NCBI RefSeq assembly: GCF_000002985.6
Contig: NC_003284.9
Span: 12,896,001-12,960,000 of the forward strand
Source: Caenorhabditis elegans
Taxonomy: Eukaryota; Nematoda; Chromadorea; Rhabditida; Rhabditidae
Length of the DNA: 64,000 nt
Direction: 5' to 3'
Made by a program: the position numbers and the translations under genes. Within the stretch, counting starts at the first letter, position 1; every line of letters begins with the position of its first letter. Shown here in pieces: positions 49,725 to 62,717 of this stretch. Below the pieces are notes generated by a model. The model worked only from the letters and a program-made list of their open reading frames with translations, did no database searches and was not told where the DNA came from.

Positions 49725-50562
49725 TCATGTTGATTCAACGACTGTCTTGAAGTCTTGGCCAATATTGTGGTCTGCAATCTGATTCGATGAAATCTTGGAA
49801 ACAAGAATCATAAGTGAACAGGAAGGAGTGGATTCCAAGTAATTTGTTTACCGTTTCGAATTTATTCTCATCTTTGATCGTTTTCTCGGATGATTCCACC
49901 GGCCACATCACCATGAAATCTTCAGGAATCAGAGGGATGTCCTGAATTAAATTAAATTGAAATAAATGAAATGAGTCAGTGGTTTATTGAAAACACACTA
50001 CATTTGATTGCACCTGCTAACTATAAGTTTTAAAATTATTTAGGGATGACAAATTTCCTCGTGATTCTATCTTTGCCAAAAATTAACAATTCCACCTGCA
50101 TTAAACTCGTGGCCAAAACTTCAAAACATTAGGATTTCTCAAGTGTATCAATAGAATAGTGTTGTTCCAAAAAAAAAAACGCTTTATGTAAATTCAAAAA
50201 AAACACAGAAGTGAAGAAGTAAAATTTCCTTGACTCACCCTTTCAAAATTCCTCAGCCCTGAAGCATGTGCCCGTTTGCCCCAAAGAATACTGGACCTGC
50301 GGAGCTCCCCGTTTATAGCTCGTTTGTGCGTGATGAACCTCTGAATTTAGATTTTAAAATAAAAAATCTGACATCCATGAAAGCTTACATCAAAATGCGC
50401 CATGTCGTCACCACCCCCAATGCCTCCAAACTTCCTCATTTTCCAATCCTAAACATTTTGCGAATAATTCATAAGTTTGACTATTTTTGGTGTCCCTACC
50501 TGATTGGCCATGGTGACCCCAGCGAAGAAGAAAGCAATCAGAATAAAGAAGGTGTACTGCAT
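49725..50562 (-). CDS. Secreted 127-aa peptide-precursor-like protein
   Basis: Exons (minus): 50500-50562, 50389-50448, 50239-50340, 49852-49941, 49725-49793 (TGA). All joins are phase 0. The N-terminus MQYTFFILIAFFFAGVTMA is a signal peptide, and an acceptor TTCACAG lies six bases before the ATG. The mature part has dibasic sites (HKR, LRR, WGKR). The piece between RR and KR is SSILWG, which proprotein cleavage and amidation could turn into SSILW-amide. This is the layout of a neuropeptide precursor but with only one clear amidation site. There are no cysteines. The acidic C-terminal half (IPLIPEDFMVMWPVESSEK onwards) has no obvious motif. An alternative frame of the last exon also runs open, to 49616, and ends LWGR; phase 0 joining favours the TGA at 49725. 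I cannot name a family. Confidence 0.7.
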
Positions 50563-53500
50563 GTCGTCCTGTGAAGTACAAGTATAATTCTCAGAGATTA
50601 ATTTTTTTGGGAATGGAATTAAGAAAAAGTGTGAGCCGGGTGATTTTAACTGGCAGTTAATGAAACCGATTTTAGCGCAGGAGCAATTTGATTTTGTCTT
50701 CACCTGTTTTGTTAAAACAAGGGGCGGAGCTTTGAATGCAGAAAGAGAGAGAAGGTTAATTCGGAAATGAAGAATCTTGATAGACTACCCGGAATTTTAA
50801 AAACATCAGTATAAATTAAAACTGAGTGTGAAAAATAAAGCGAAGGAAAAGGCAAAAGACAAAAAAAAAGCAAAATATAAGTGTGACCACTCATCGAAAA
50901 TTAGAGGATACCTAGGTTCGGAAAAAAATGACGTGCTCCTCACTGGCTTGCAAATCATACTAATCATGTTTTCCAGGTGAATTATTTATGAGTGGGGAGA
51001 CAAGACTCTCCCCCCCCCCCCCCCCGCCCAAATGGTTTAGTACTGGTTCCTAATTGCTCCTTGGAAAAACGAAACGACTTTATTATCGTAGTTGGAGCAA
51101 GAAGTCTTCAAAGGATCTTTGGAAATTTGATGACAATTGGTAGTATACAGAGGGAAAACAGAACAAGGGACAAAGATAGATAGGGGAGGAGGAATTAGAG
51201 AGAGAGAGCAAAAAACTTTTAAACATTTTTAGATAATCAACTTGGTTTGCTGTTTTCATTAACATTCTACGAGGAGATCAGAAACGTGATGATTTGGGAG
51301 AATAAAATGAGTATAAGAATGTACTCGCGGGCTGGAAAACGTAAGTTCGGAAAACAACTAAAACCAGGAGTTTTTCCACAAAAGAGTTAAAAAATGCTCT
51401 TGACCTATAGCATGCAACATATCATCGTGTTATTTTTGAATTGCAGATGCTAGTTGATAGTCAGTCTCTATATACAGGTCTTTCGATGTTTCTAAGATGA
51501 TTATGGAATATTATTCGTGTACTTGTGAAAAAAGGCAGCAGTGGCAAAACAATTATTTACAGAAGTCTGAATATTTATTTTAATCGCGAATTATTAAGAG
51601 GCGTGAAAAAAAAGTTACTAAAGTGTTGATGTCTTCGTAACGGTATTTGCAATTTGTGAAACATATCTCAAAGATTATTGGTAGCGATAAGAATTTTACG
51701 ATTGCAAAAACTCGAATCATAATAGTTATTTGGCAAACAATTTGCATTTCTCATAGCTCAAATGAAATATTTTAATGATAATTTGTGAAATCCTGGAAAA
51801 AATTATGACTGGTACTACAAAACAGCTAAATATTTTATAGCAAAAATTTCAAAAGAATGAATAAGCTAAGCTCTTCCAAAAAAGGAAAGAAGGCGGAGAC
51901 AAGTATCACCTGGGTGAACAAGGATGATGGACAATCAAAAATTATCAAGCAAAGAAAAAGAGAAAACTAAATTCAAAACGTACAGTGAAAAAATGAGATA
52001 GCCGGAAATAAAAAAACAATACATTTTATAGTGATTTGAAGTTGCATCTGCGAAATCTACTTTGGGAACTAGTGGAATTAGAAATGACGAGAAGGAAATT
52101 CTCCGACTAAAAATGTTTTCCTTGTTAAATGTCGTCAATTTGACCTGAAAGGACCTGCCAATTCGGGAGTAATTAGCGCATTCGTCTGGAAAACAAGGAA
52201 CCCACTCTTTACAAAACACTACCGCACATCACTTGGCAAAGTGACGTTGCAATACGGATTTTTCTCGGGTTTCAGACAGAACCACCTCTGGCAGATGGAA
52301 AAACCTAGCAAAATCGGAGTTTTTGTTCTGTCGCGGTATTGAAACGATCAAAGCACATGGAGGTTAATACGGATTTCTTTAGACAATTATTAGGAATCGG
52401 CATCAAACATACCCATATGTTTATTTTGTTTTTACTATTGGAGTTTGGTTATCAGTTTTCCTACGTAAACCTTTTTAAAATAGGATTAAACTCGGTGGAA
52501 ATCTGCAAAAATAGATTTCTTGATCGGATCAACTCTAGTTGTTCGGAAAAACAAATACTTTGAAAAATGGTCACTCATTGTCATGAATATTTTAGGATGT
52601 TGCCGTGAAAGTAAATTGTTGACCATTAGAAAAATTATATTTCTACTGTCAATAGTTCTATGACGCGAATGACTATGCAATGAGGAAAATTTTACAAACA
52701 AGTTCTGCGCTTTCATGATATCATTTGCGAGCAAAATTCTAATGTGAGAAAACGTTGTTTTCTAGTATACAATATCAAAATCCAAAATCTGGAAGCAAAA
52801 TTGAAGACAAACAGGAGAATAGCTTTGTATTTTGCTCAATTTTCCAAATAAAAAAGCAAAGATCTGATTTCTTAAAACTAGAAAAGTGATGATGTTCCAC
52901 AATTTGATCTGAATCTACTATTATAAATATTTTAAGTTTGTATCTAAGTGTAATAAACTTTAACGTATTCAAAGAAGTGTAGGTTGAGTTAAATTAGCAA
53001 GATGACACATCAAAGTTCTTTGAAAGGTCACTTTTCTGCAAGGAATTTGAATGATGCCATTTTATTTGAAGACGGAAAGCTTTTGGATTCCAGTTTACTA
53101 TTTAAAAAAATCTAACAATACCAAGTTTCAAGTAAAAAAGATTATCTTCCGAATTTCTAGACAATACGTGAGACGATGATGTGAGCTCTCGGGGTTTTGG
53201 AAATTTTGAACTTCAAGTTTAACTTCAAAGTTTTTACAAATTCATGTAGTGCAACAAACAAGATAATCGGAAATCAGTCACAGTGTAGACGTAGTTGTCC
53301 TAACAAGAGTTTGCAGGTGTTTGTTATAAGGAAGTTTGTAGACCTTGATCGGCATAGAACTTGACTGCATTTTAGGATAACCACTTGTTAAATTGGTTTT
53401 ACAAATGTAATTTGCACAAGTCGATTTGGAAAATGGAGATCAAAAATATTAATGGTCAATATGTTCTATGAATTATGTGAAAGGAGTCCAATAATGTGTT

Positions 53501-54371
53501 GTGAACTTCAGCAAAACGTACTTTTTTCTGAAAATATTTTGGTAGTGTTTTATAACATTTCGAAAGTCTATGCATAAGTTATTTCAAGACATAAGTGCTT
53601 GATGACTGGAGACGATCAAGAGTGACTAACCTAGACTTTAACTAAAATGTTATAAAACATCTGTTCAATGAATGAATTTAGAAACAAGACATGCTCCTCA
53701 ACATTTGCTTGCTTGCAGGCAAACACCAGTCTCAAAAAAGACATTTAATTTTGAAATTCACAATAATTGAAACATTTTCAAGGAGTGGTCACAAAATACC
53801 ACATTTTACAATGATCTCTTCTGAAATTTTGTCAAATACTTATGTGCTAATTCAAAATTAATTTTACATACTAACTAAAACTCAAACTGTTGGTTAAAAG
53901 TACAGTATTGTCTATGTTAAAAACTAGTTTTAATATACCGAATATTATTGTAAAAACCATGAATTTTTTTGTAATTTTTTAAAAAATTTAGTTTAACCAT
54001 AGGCAAAACCAAAAAGTAGCAAAAAGTGAGTGATGCAAAATTAGCGGTTTGAAATTTTTTTTGCATTCACCATTTACATACATATTATTGAAAATTTATT
54101 CTCAGCAAATATTAACTAACCTTAATTAACAGAAAAATAAGATATAAGCCGACTATAACATTATTTTTGAATGTTCAAATGTTCCATTTCAAGTTGTTTT
54201 ACCTCAAAATTCCGCGCCCAATATGGTTTGTTAAACGATTTGAAGGTGAGCTTCTAGATTTTTGTTTTCGACTTTTTATTTTTCGATTCTCATTTTCCAT
54301 CTCGATTTTCTGAAATCTTGATTAATTGAAACAACTTGTAATGCAACAATTAATCAACCAGGTAAACGACA

Positions 54372-54820
54372 GGGCAGTGCGGCATCCGGATTTTTCGGCG
54401 AACCTTTTTTTTTCGGCCACAACATCTTTGATGGTTTTATGGTGGGGTGACAATGTGTCGACTGAAAGAATTTCTCCCTATATGGCCAATAATTCAAATA
54501 TGTTGATTTTTGGGAAGTGTTTGGACTACTAGTGATTGAGAGTGTTTGAATACAAGAGACACAGAGATGCCCCTTGATTGTTCGCAGAAACATATTTTTA
54601 AGGGTATGACTACAATATTTGTAGGTTTATGCTTCAACGGATCAATGTGAAAAACTTGAATATATATTCGATTTAAAGAAACAACATTTTTCACAAATGC
54701 TGAAAAATACCGAAAAATGCCGAACATTTTTCGGCGTTCGCCGATCTCAACATTATTTTAAAACAAAATTTTGGGTCGGCGAACGCCGTTCGCCGTCTGC
54801 CGTTTGCCGCACAGCACTGG
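54372..54820. repeat. Inverted-repeat element with CAGTGCGGCA ends
   Basis: The left end GGGCAGTGCGGCAT is matched in inverse by TTGCCGCACAGCACTGG at the right end. Just inside the right end are self-complementary runs of GGCGAACGCCG type. No coding frame. Its ends resemble the repeat at 25620-25890. Confidence 0.5.
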
Positions 54821-56566
54821 TATACGGTACATAATAATTTCAGGTTATTAAACAACTAGTTCGTTCGTGGAAACCAATTTTTTATGCTTTTCAAAGCTTA
54901 ACAGTAAGTCATGAAGTACATACATTTAGTCGTTTTTCTCAGTTTTGATTTTTTTGTTAGATACTTTTTGTGGATATAACTCTTTTACATTCTTCAAATA
55001 ATACCTTCAAGATGTAAATTTAGATTTCATGGTGAGCCAGCAACGTTTATTTCTCCACGTGACGCATCTAATCACAATTTGATGGAGTAAGATGTTTTGA
55101 TGTTTTGAACTCCATTGTTATTTTAATCCGTCCTTTCCGTACTACAAACAAAATACCTCACAGTTGATAAAATTAGCAGCGGATCATGTCATCAATACGT
55201 GTATTTTAATAAAAGCCGCCAGAGCTTTTACTGATGTCAGCAACAAGTTTTTCCTACTTGCTCAGCTGCTCTCGTTTACCACAAATACCTCCCATAGCAA
55301 AAAGGTTCCTCTGTTGGATGAAAGATCAACAGGCCCACTTCAATTTCCGGGAACACGTCATCGTCTTGTTTATTGTTAAATGGGAAGGGTATATTTGCAG
55401 GTGAAACGGATACCAGAATTTCTCAGAGTTGGGTGGCATTATGCATCATGCTCAATGACTTTTGATTTGATGATGTATATTGTTAATGCAAAAATCAACA
55501 ATATTTTAGAAAAGTCAGTAAGAAGCATGAACATGAAAAATAGAATATACACAAAGAACATGTTACATAAAAAATTAAAAAGTCAAATTTTCGAAAATAC
55601 ATACATACATAAAACTTAAACTATATATGTAATGGAAAGTGTCAGTTGCAGAATTATCTGTTTTATATGACAAATTATTAAAAATATAAAGAACGTTCAA
55701 AGTGGTTTTTTAACGATATGAACCAAGGAAAACGGACAAAAATGAATGCACTGAAAATTTCCATTATAATTTTTAAAAAACACATTTATTAATGCACATT
55801 TCGTGTAAAACAAATTATAAGGATTCTTGTACATATATCTCTAAATTGTCCCAAAACAAACGTTAAAAAAGTAAGAAATATCCGAAATGATATGTTCACA
55901 GTTTTATAGTTTGCATTACAAGTTGTGCATTACAATTTCATTTTAAAAAAACTTAATTTTACCGGTAATCACAATTTTTTCAAATTTATCTATGTCGCAA
56001 AAGACAGAAATTGTTTTTTATAAGTCTCACTTTATTTACATTGTTAATCTTGCCTTTTTGATTAATGAAGGTATATCGCTAGGTCTTCCCGGAACCAAAA
56101 TTGAGCACCCGTTCTTTTGCTGGAACATGTTCTATGTTAAAAAAAAACTGACTAACCCACAGTTTTTGAAGTTATTACCTGTTAATGCATGAATTCAAAG
56201 TACCTGATTTTTTTTATCGAAACACAAGGAAGAGTTCCTGTAATTATTTTGAACGAAAATTGCTCAGTTTTTAAAAAATTGTTGCTATATGAGTTCATTT
56301 CGTTGCTTGTCGTAATTGTAAGAAATTTAACCGACACAAATGAGAAGTTTTTTTTTAGAATGTTGCTCACTTTTCATCAATATGGTGCATATTCGTAGAG
56401 TACATAGACAAAACTTAAATTAAACACACTGTGTCTAATTATCCAAAAATTTATCCGACTACACAAGTTGTGTCGAACCCCCACAAGGTACAGTTCATTA
56501 CACTTAAGATGTTTTTCATTGAATTTGTATCATTCCAGAGGAAAAAAACAACAGAATCTAGAACTA

Positions 56567-56716
56567 TTATCTGATCTTTGCTTCACGTGCCCTTCTAATT
56601 GATGGCCCGTATCGTTGTAACAATCTCAAATTCTGCGGATCGTCGCTCCTTGCTCTTTTTCCATTCGGCCGAATGTTTTGCTTATGGTTAGTGTTCCGGC
56701 ACAAGAAAACATACAT
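56567..56716 (-). CDS. Possible 49-codon reading frame (uncertain)
   Basis: An ATG frame of 49 codons in a local GC-richer patch. The product is Arg/Lys-rich and includes NIRPNGKRARSDD and LLQRYGPSIRRAR. Dibasic sites flank short segments, so a peptide-precursor last exon is one reading. There is no signal peptide, so an upstream exon would be needed. The second minus frame across the same patch is also partly open, which weakens the call. Confidence 0.25.
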   Translation of the reverse strand: MYVFLCRNTNHKQNIRPNGKRARSDDPQNLRLLQRYGPSIRRAREAKIR

Positions 56717-59700
56717 TGTTCTCAAATACTAAATTTTTTAAATCTGAGTCCTTTACTTTCATTCTAAATATACTCTCACAATTTGTTTCTTTTTTAATAT
56801 TTATTCATTTTGAGTCTCATATTCCAGGAAACCAAAAAACCAAAACATTTATTAAGTTTGCAATGTGAACCAACACTTCAGAAATGTGATATTTTAACAG
56901 AGTGGTCCTTTATTCTTGGACGAAAAAATATTCAACGAGAATAGAATGGAGTATACACCATATTTTGCGTGCGAATCCCCACTTTTTTGTTTTTGTCTCT
57001 TTTCTGTCTTGGAGGAAACCAATTAGTGATTTTAAGAAAACATACACGTTAAATATAGGAGATTAGAGGTCCACAAAAAAACATTTCCAGAGAAATGAAT
57101 ACCTTCAAGTTTTTCTTTACAACCAGGATGTGCCTTTTGTATTTTTTCTTGGATTTTGTGAATTTATTTTTGACGCGAAGTGGGAAAACAAAAAGGTCTC
57201 CGACCGCTTTGAAGTGATCTTAATTTTTGATAAATAGGCTCGTTCCGAGCTCATTCCAGAAAGATTCAGTTTCTGTGGACTCTTCGGTCTGACAACACTA
57301 CCGTGAAATAGAAAAGACGACGCCAAAAGTCATATAATTTTTTGTTCGATTTGTTATTTTTTTCACCTTTTTTCATTGCTATTTTGGAAACCTAGGTATA
57401 ATTTTGTACTTACAGTGTCATTTATTTTTCAAGTATCATATCAGAAATAGATTTGAATTAAATGTTTTGTATTCTGTTTTTATTAGTTATTGAGTTGCTT
57501 TCTCCCTGATTTTAAATGTGATTATGTGGGACGGGTTAGCCTAGTCTCAACTAACTCTACAGGAAAAAATTGTCATTAACCCAAACAAAAACGACTAAAT
57601 CATCGTTTCTTGATTTTTTAATCATTAAGATTAGGTAAAAATATGTAGAACCATAACAGTTAGCCCAAATACGGTAACACAAATGCTTTACCGCTTCCAG
57701 CACAATTTTCACATAAGGCTATATAAAGTTTGACTTTTCCCCTATGCTTGTTTCCAGCAATTGTGTTTACCCAACCTCACATTCTTTTTTTCACAGTTCA
57801 AAGTATTTGGTATTCTAGGTTTTTTACCTTATTTAGTTTGCAGAAAGGAAGTATTTCTCACGCCTATGAATATTTCTGTCTAAAACAAACAATTCTTAAA
57901 CGTGATTTTTCAAAAGAGATGTGGAAACATGACTAACTTTTTGGCATCCAGAATAGGTTTTCTTCAGTTTTTGTTCTCACACTTTGGTCAATTCTAGCGC
58001 CAAAAAAAATTGAAAAGTAGACCGAAATAGATTATTCTCAAGCTAAATGCTTAAATACTCAAATCCTATGTATCCTTTCACATATATAATTTATTAATGT
58101 GCGACTGGCATTGGAATACAGTCTTCTTGAATGCAGTTTCTAGTTTGATTCTGCATTTAATCTCAGAGGTGGTGTATTTCCTAAAACACTGATGGGGCTG
58201 AAATGACAGAATATTATAGTAAAACTTTGTCGAAATTCCGGTATTTTCAGTTTGAACAAGCTTGCCGGATTTCACACAACAGGGAGCGATTGCATTGATT
58301 TTTTCCTATACTGCGCCAGACATCATACAAAACTCTAGACTAATTATGAAAAATTATGATTTTCGCCTTAAAACTTCTGATGTTTTTGAGTTGATTTATT
58401 ATTATGTTGAGTCATTTTAGAATCAAATTATTAGCTTTAATCGATTTATTCACTACAAGAAGGGGTTTTAATAAGAAAATATTCTTGAAAAAATAAACCA
58501 CTTGTTTTGCAAAACAACAGTTACAGAATCTATAAAACCCGATTTGCCAAAAAGTTTTAAAAAGTGGTTTGGCAAGTATATTTCTTGCATTTTTTGTATT
58601 TTAGATACTTAATTTTTTTCCTTAAAATAAATGTTTCAAACTGCAAACAACAATATTTTGCGAGACTTGCATTACTTTACAATGACAATTTCCTTTCATT
58701 CCTCGCAAGTCTTTGTCTTGCATTTGTCACATTGAAAATGTTCCGATCCATCAATGAGCAAGCACAAAAACAACAATTAACATCTTCTTATGTTCATTCA
58801 GTTTCATTTTCTTTTTTATATGTTGATAATAGATTTACAAGTTTTGTTTTGTTTTGTTTGGATTTATTGTCTCAGTTTCTGGAATTTTTTTAAAGATTTT
58901 TGGAAGTTTGTTTTTCTAATGTAATCTTTCAACTTTCATAGTTTCTATTTGTAGCAAATGTTGCAAATTGTGAACTTTAAACATTTAAAATACATGATTC
59001 TAAGATTCAAACATCTTTTTTGATCACTATCCTAGACACAAAAGTGGGTGGCATTTCCAATTACTTTCAGTGTTTCTACATGAATGGGCAATCCCTTTGG
59101 AAAACGAGCGACGAGAAGTGAGAGAAAAAAACATTTAATTTTTTAAAAATGTCTTAAAGATATTGTCTCAACTGGAAAATTTGTGAAGTTTTTCCTACAT
59201 GTCAACCTTTGTCCAAATGATTCATGCTAGACCAAAGATGAAAAAGGAGAAAAGGAATGAGGAAATGTTTATGAGACGTTTATGCTTACGAGAGTAGAGT
59301 TAAAAAGTAATTTAATTGAAATTTAGACAACTAAAATTGAATTTCAAAACGGAGCTAATTTTAAACTGTTCTTGTTTTTTTCTGGTCAAACTTCACATGT
59401 TCTTGACTACACATTGAAATTATTGTTAGACTGTATTCAAAAGTTTTTCTTAACTACTGCGTTTCTTGTTGTTTATTTACGATTATGACTACTCGTGTTA
59501 TGTAGATTTCAATTTCGAAACCATATAGTTGAGAACTTAGAGCCGTCAAAATGCATAACATAACTATTTATTTTACTGCTTTTATTCTCATAGAACACAG
59601 ATGTACAGCAACTTTGAAATAGTTTAAATTTCTGTCGTGCCGTTTTCTTATTTATTTAACATAGTAGCAAGTTTTTTACAAATTTTGTGAGCCGCTAAAC

Positions 59701-60098
59701 ATGGTGCAACCGAGCTTTATATATTTTCTGCAAAATTAAAACAAAGCAGTTACTTTTCCGCAAGGCAAACTTAGAAAAATTTGAGATTCAAGTTTTATCT
59801 AATCTACTCTATCTTTTTTTTCGAAATTTTAAACAGGTGTCATTAGGAAAGTTTTTTGGGAACCATCTTGTTTTCGGAAAAAAGTAATGAAAAGTTGTTG
59901 TAAAAATTATTCAATATTCCACATTTGCTTGAAAATAAAAAATAAAAAATTTTAAAAGCCTCACTTCATATCTTGCACTGTTTTTTGTGTGTTACCTTGA
60001 TACTTTCAAAAATTAATATTTGGAAACGACTACATTTGCATCACAAGAAATGTAAATTCTCACAATTTAAGAAAGTTAGGTACAGCATACAGCATACC

Positions 60099-60527
60099 AG
60101 ACGTTTTCATGAAAAAAGTTTTAGTGATAAAATAAACTACATTAAATAGTACATTGTTTGCATATAACAATTTTGCCTACAAATGGCCAGCATTTCAGAT
60201 ATAAACGTTCGAAATAACCTACGGATAGTCAAGGTTAAACATGTTTCATAAAGATGGCGGAAAAATTTTTTCCACATTGTTTTTCAGTTCAAATGTAAAT
60301 TAAATTTCATTGCTACATTGGTTTCTCAAGATACATATTTAAAAAATGATTTTTGAAAAACTTATCCCACTTTTTTAACATATGTGTAAACCGAGCACTC
60401 GGGAGACGCCAGTTTGAAGGCTAATATCTAAATTGCTGGTCACTTGTGGACAAAATTTTTAAATACAAACAATGCACTATTCAATACGGTTTATTTTATT
60501 ACTGAAACTTTTTTCATGAAAACGTCT
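60099..60527. mobile_element. Inverted-repeat element with 58-bp arms
   Basis: AGACGTTTTCATGAAAAAAG and the following bases (60099-60156) recur inverted at 60470-60527 with about eight differences. A sequence at 60755-60778 (GGCCGACACTGTATG when read plus) looks like a separate Tc1/mariner-style terminus, so the unit may extend that far. No transposase frame is present. Confidence 0.55.
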
Positions 60528-62493
60528 CGTTCTTGAACTACAAGCGTTTTACAAAAAGTCGTCAAAAATTGACTCGCGAGGTGTCGGGCGCTGTATCTAT
60601 TGAAATGGTTATTGTGCAACACTAATAAATACGTCATCGTGTAGGCAACATTAAGGGCAACATTTTGTTAGTTTAACTTTTCATACCTAAGTTACTAGTT
60701 TCAGAGTTATACTTGTTTGAAAATTTTGAAAAATCACTGAAAAACACAAAACGCATATACTTTTGGCCGACACTGTATGTTCCCCTTTGAGTGTCCAAAC
60801 TTCTATCCAAGTTCTGACTAAGTTGTCTTATGATTTGGATTACGTATTACTCCGTTTTTTTCAAACGTGCTCTCAGACCGGTTCCCACGGTTTCTGAAAC
60901 TCAGATCTACTTCTACATGCTTGCGTCATTGTAACGTATCTATTTAATTTTGCTTGCTGCTTGATCAATTCAAAAAATGATTATTTATTTTCAACTAGAA
61001 AGATATAAGGTTTCAATAAATTTTAAACATTTTCGTAAACAATTTTGAGTTCAAAAATTCATATGTACATAAGACTTCGTAACGTCATATTTGGAACATG
61101 ATCAGTTGCAATAATGAATCAAAAGTCTTATGATTGCACTTGAAATTAGTTAGTAATTACGTGTAATGACGTTTTCACTGACAAAATTTAAGTTTGTATT
61201 CTCATGAATTAGTATGATCACTTCAGAAAAAGATGAAAAATACACTGCAGTTTCATCTAGAATATTGATAAATTAAGGTCTTACTCAAAAAAACATGTTG
61301 AAAAATAAACCATTTTTATATTCTGTACAATAGGCTTTATGGGCAATAAACCTGTCTGTGTTTTTTATGATTGTTTTTGAAAATAACTTTACAATGTCAA
61401 AATCAATCAACTCTTTGTTATTTTGGTTTTAAATTACTTGATCGCGGTCAAAACAATTTTTGAGCTTGCTGAGCTTTTCACACCTCAAAATTATTTTGTC
61501 GGTGTTTTTCACAGTTCAAAATTTTAAATCGCCTCTAACAAAAACTAGAAGTCCCCATTTTGTTTTCTTTTACATTTTTTTAAAAGTTCTTAAGAAAAAT
61601 AACTATAGCCAATTTCCTGCACTTTTTTAAAATCTATTTTCATATTAGCAAAAATTGTTATCCGCATATTTGAAACAAGATTCGAACGAAATAATTTGGT
61701 ATGATGTTATGTATTGACACAAAATATTAATTGTTTTCTTTTGCGCTTAGTTTTTGTGTAGTTATTGTTTCCAAACTGTTTCCCGTAATAATAATTTTTA
61801 CATCATATTTTAAGGAGGACATATTAAAACAAGAATCTAAAAAGTTATACGCCACCTTTCTTTCTATTAAATATTCAGTTAACAAAAAAATTATTTTGCA
61901 AAATGTAACAATTTTTCTGATACATATCGAAAGAATTTATGTTCCAAATCTAATCCCGTGCTCTTTCGCTCATTCGCGAAACATTAAAACCCAAATAAGT
62001 GCACTTGGCACTGCGTACGTGAGAGCCCTATTTCCAAACTTTTTCAATTTCATCATTTACCACGAAGTAAAATCCCAACCCAAACAACATCTCAAAAACG
62101 CATCATCGCTCTAAACATAAAACTTCCAGCTATCTAAACAAAACGTCCCACTCATTTTTTTTGTTGGATGGTCAAGGTAAATCTAATTCATCTGTGCATC
62201 TGCACCATAACTCCTGCACATTTCTTCGCCTGCTCTTCTATACCAATTATGCAGCCAATCAACCACCCGCCGCTGTTTTCCGGTGATGCAATGTGAGCAT
62301 GCGTCATCCTTTTTTTTCCCGTATTCAAATCATCGCGGGCAGCTGTATGTGGGAAAAACTTTTTGTTGTTTAAATCTTTAGATTGGTAATATAAAATTGC
62401 TAATATCAAAATCAACTAACAATTCTTTTGAGAATGGAAACATTTCAAAACAAACATGCAATCTGAAAAATGATTCTACGAAGTGGTTTTTAT

Positions 62494-62717
62494 TTAAAGG
62501 TGGAGTAGCGTCTGTGGGCTTTTGCCCAAAATGACAGAATAAAAATTAAAAATGTTATTTGTTTTATTTTTATTGCAAAGTTTTTTAAAAAATAATAAAA
62601 CTTTGAAAACATTTTTTAAAAAGTTATATTCGCTTTATTTTAAAGTTATATTCGCTGTATTGGGACTGTATTATGTCGTTTAGGACAAAAAACCAACAGC
62701 CGCTACTCCACCTTTAA
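62494..62717. mobile_element. Short inverted-repeat element at a TTAA site
   Basis: The ends TTAAAGGTGGAGTAGCG and CGCTACTCCACCTTTAA are perfect inverses. The interior is AT-rich without a frame. Both ends carry TTAA, so that may be the target site. The terminus AAAGGTGGAGTAGCG resembles one I recall from repeats in C. elegans, not verified. Confidence 0.7.

Noticed and set aside
49616..49727. Second LWGR peptide at the end of the precursor gene
   Set aside because: It is in a different frame from the phase-0 splice, which stops at 49725.
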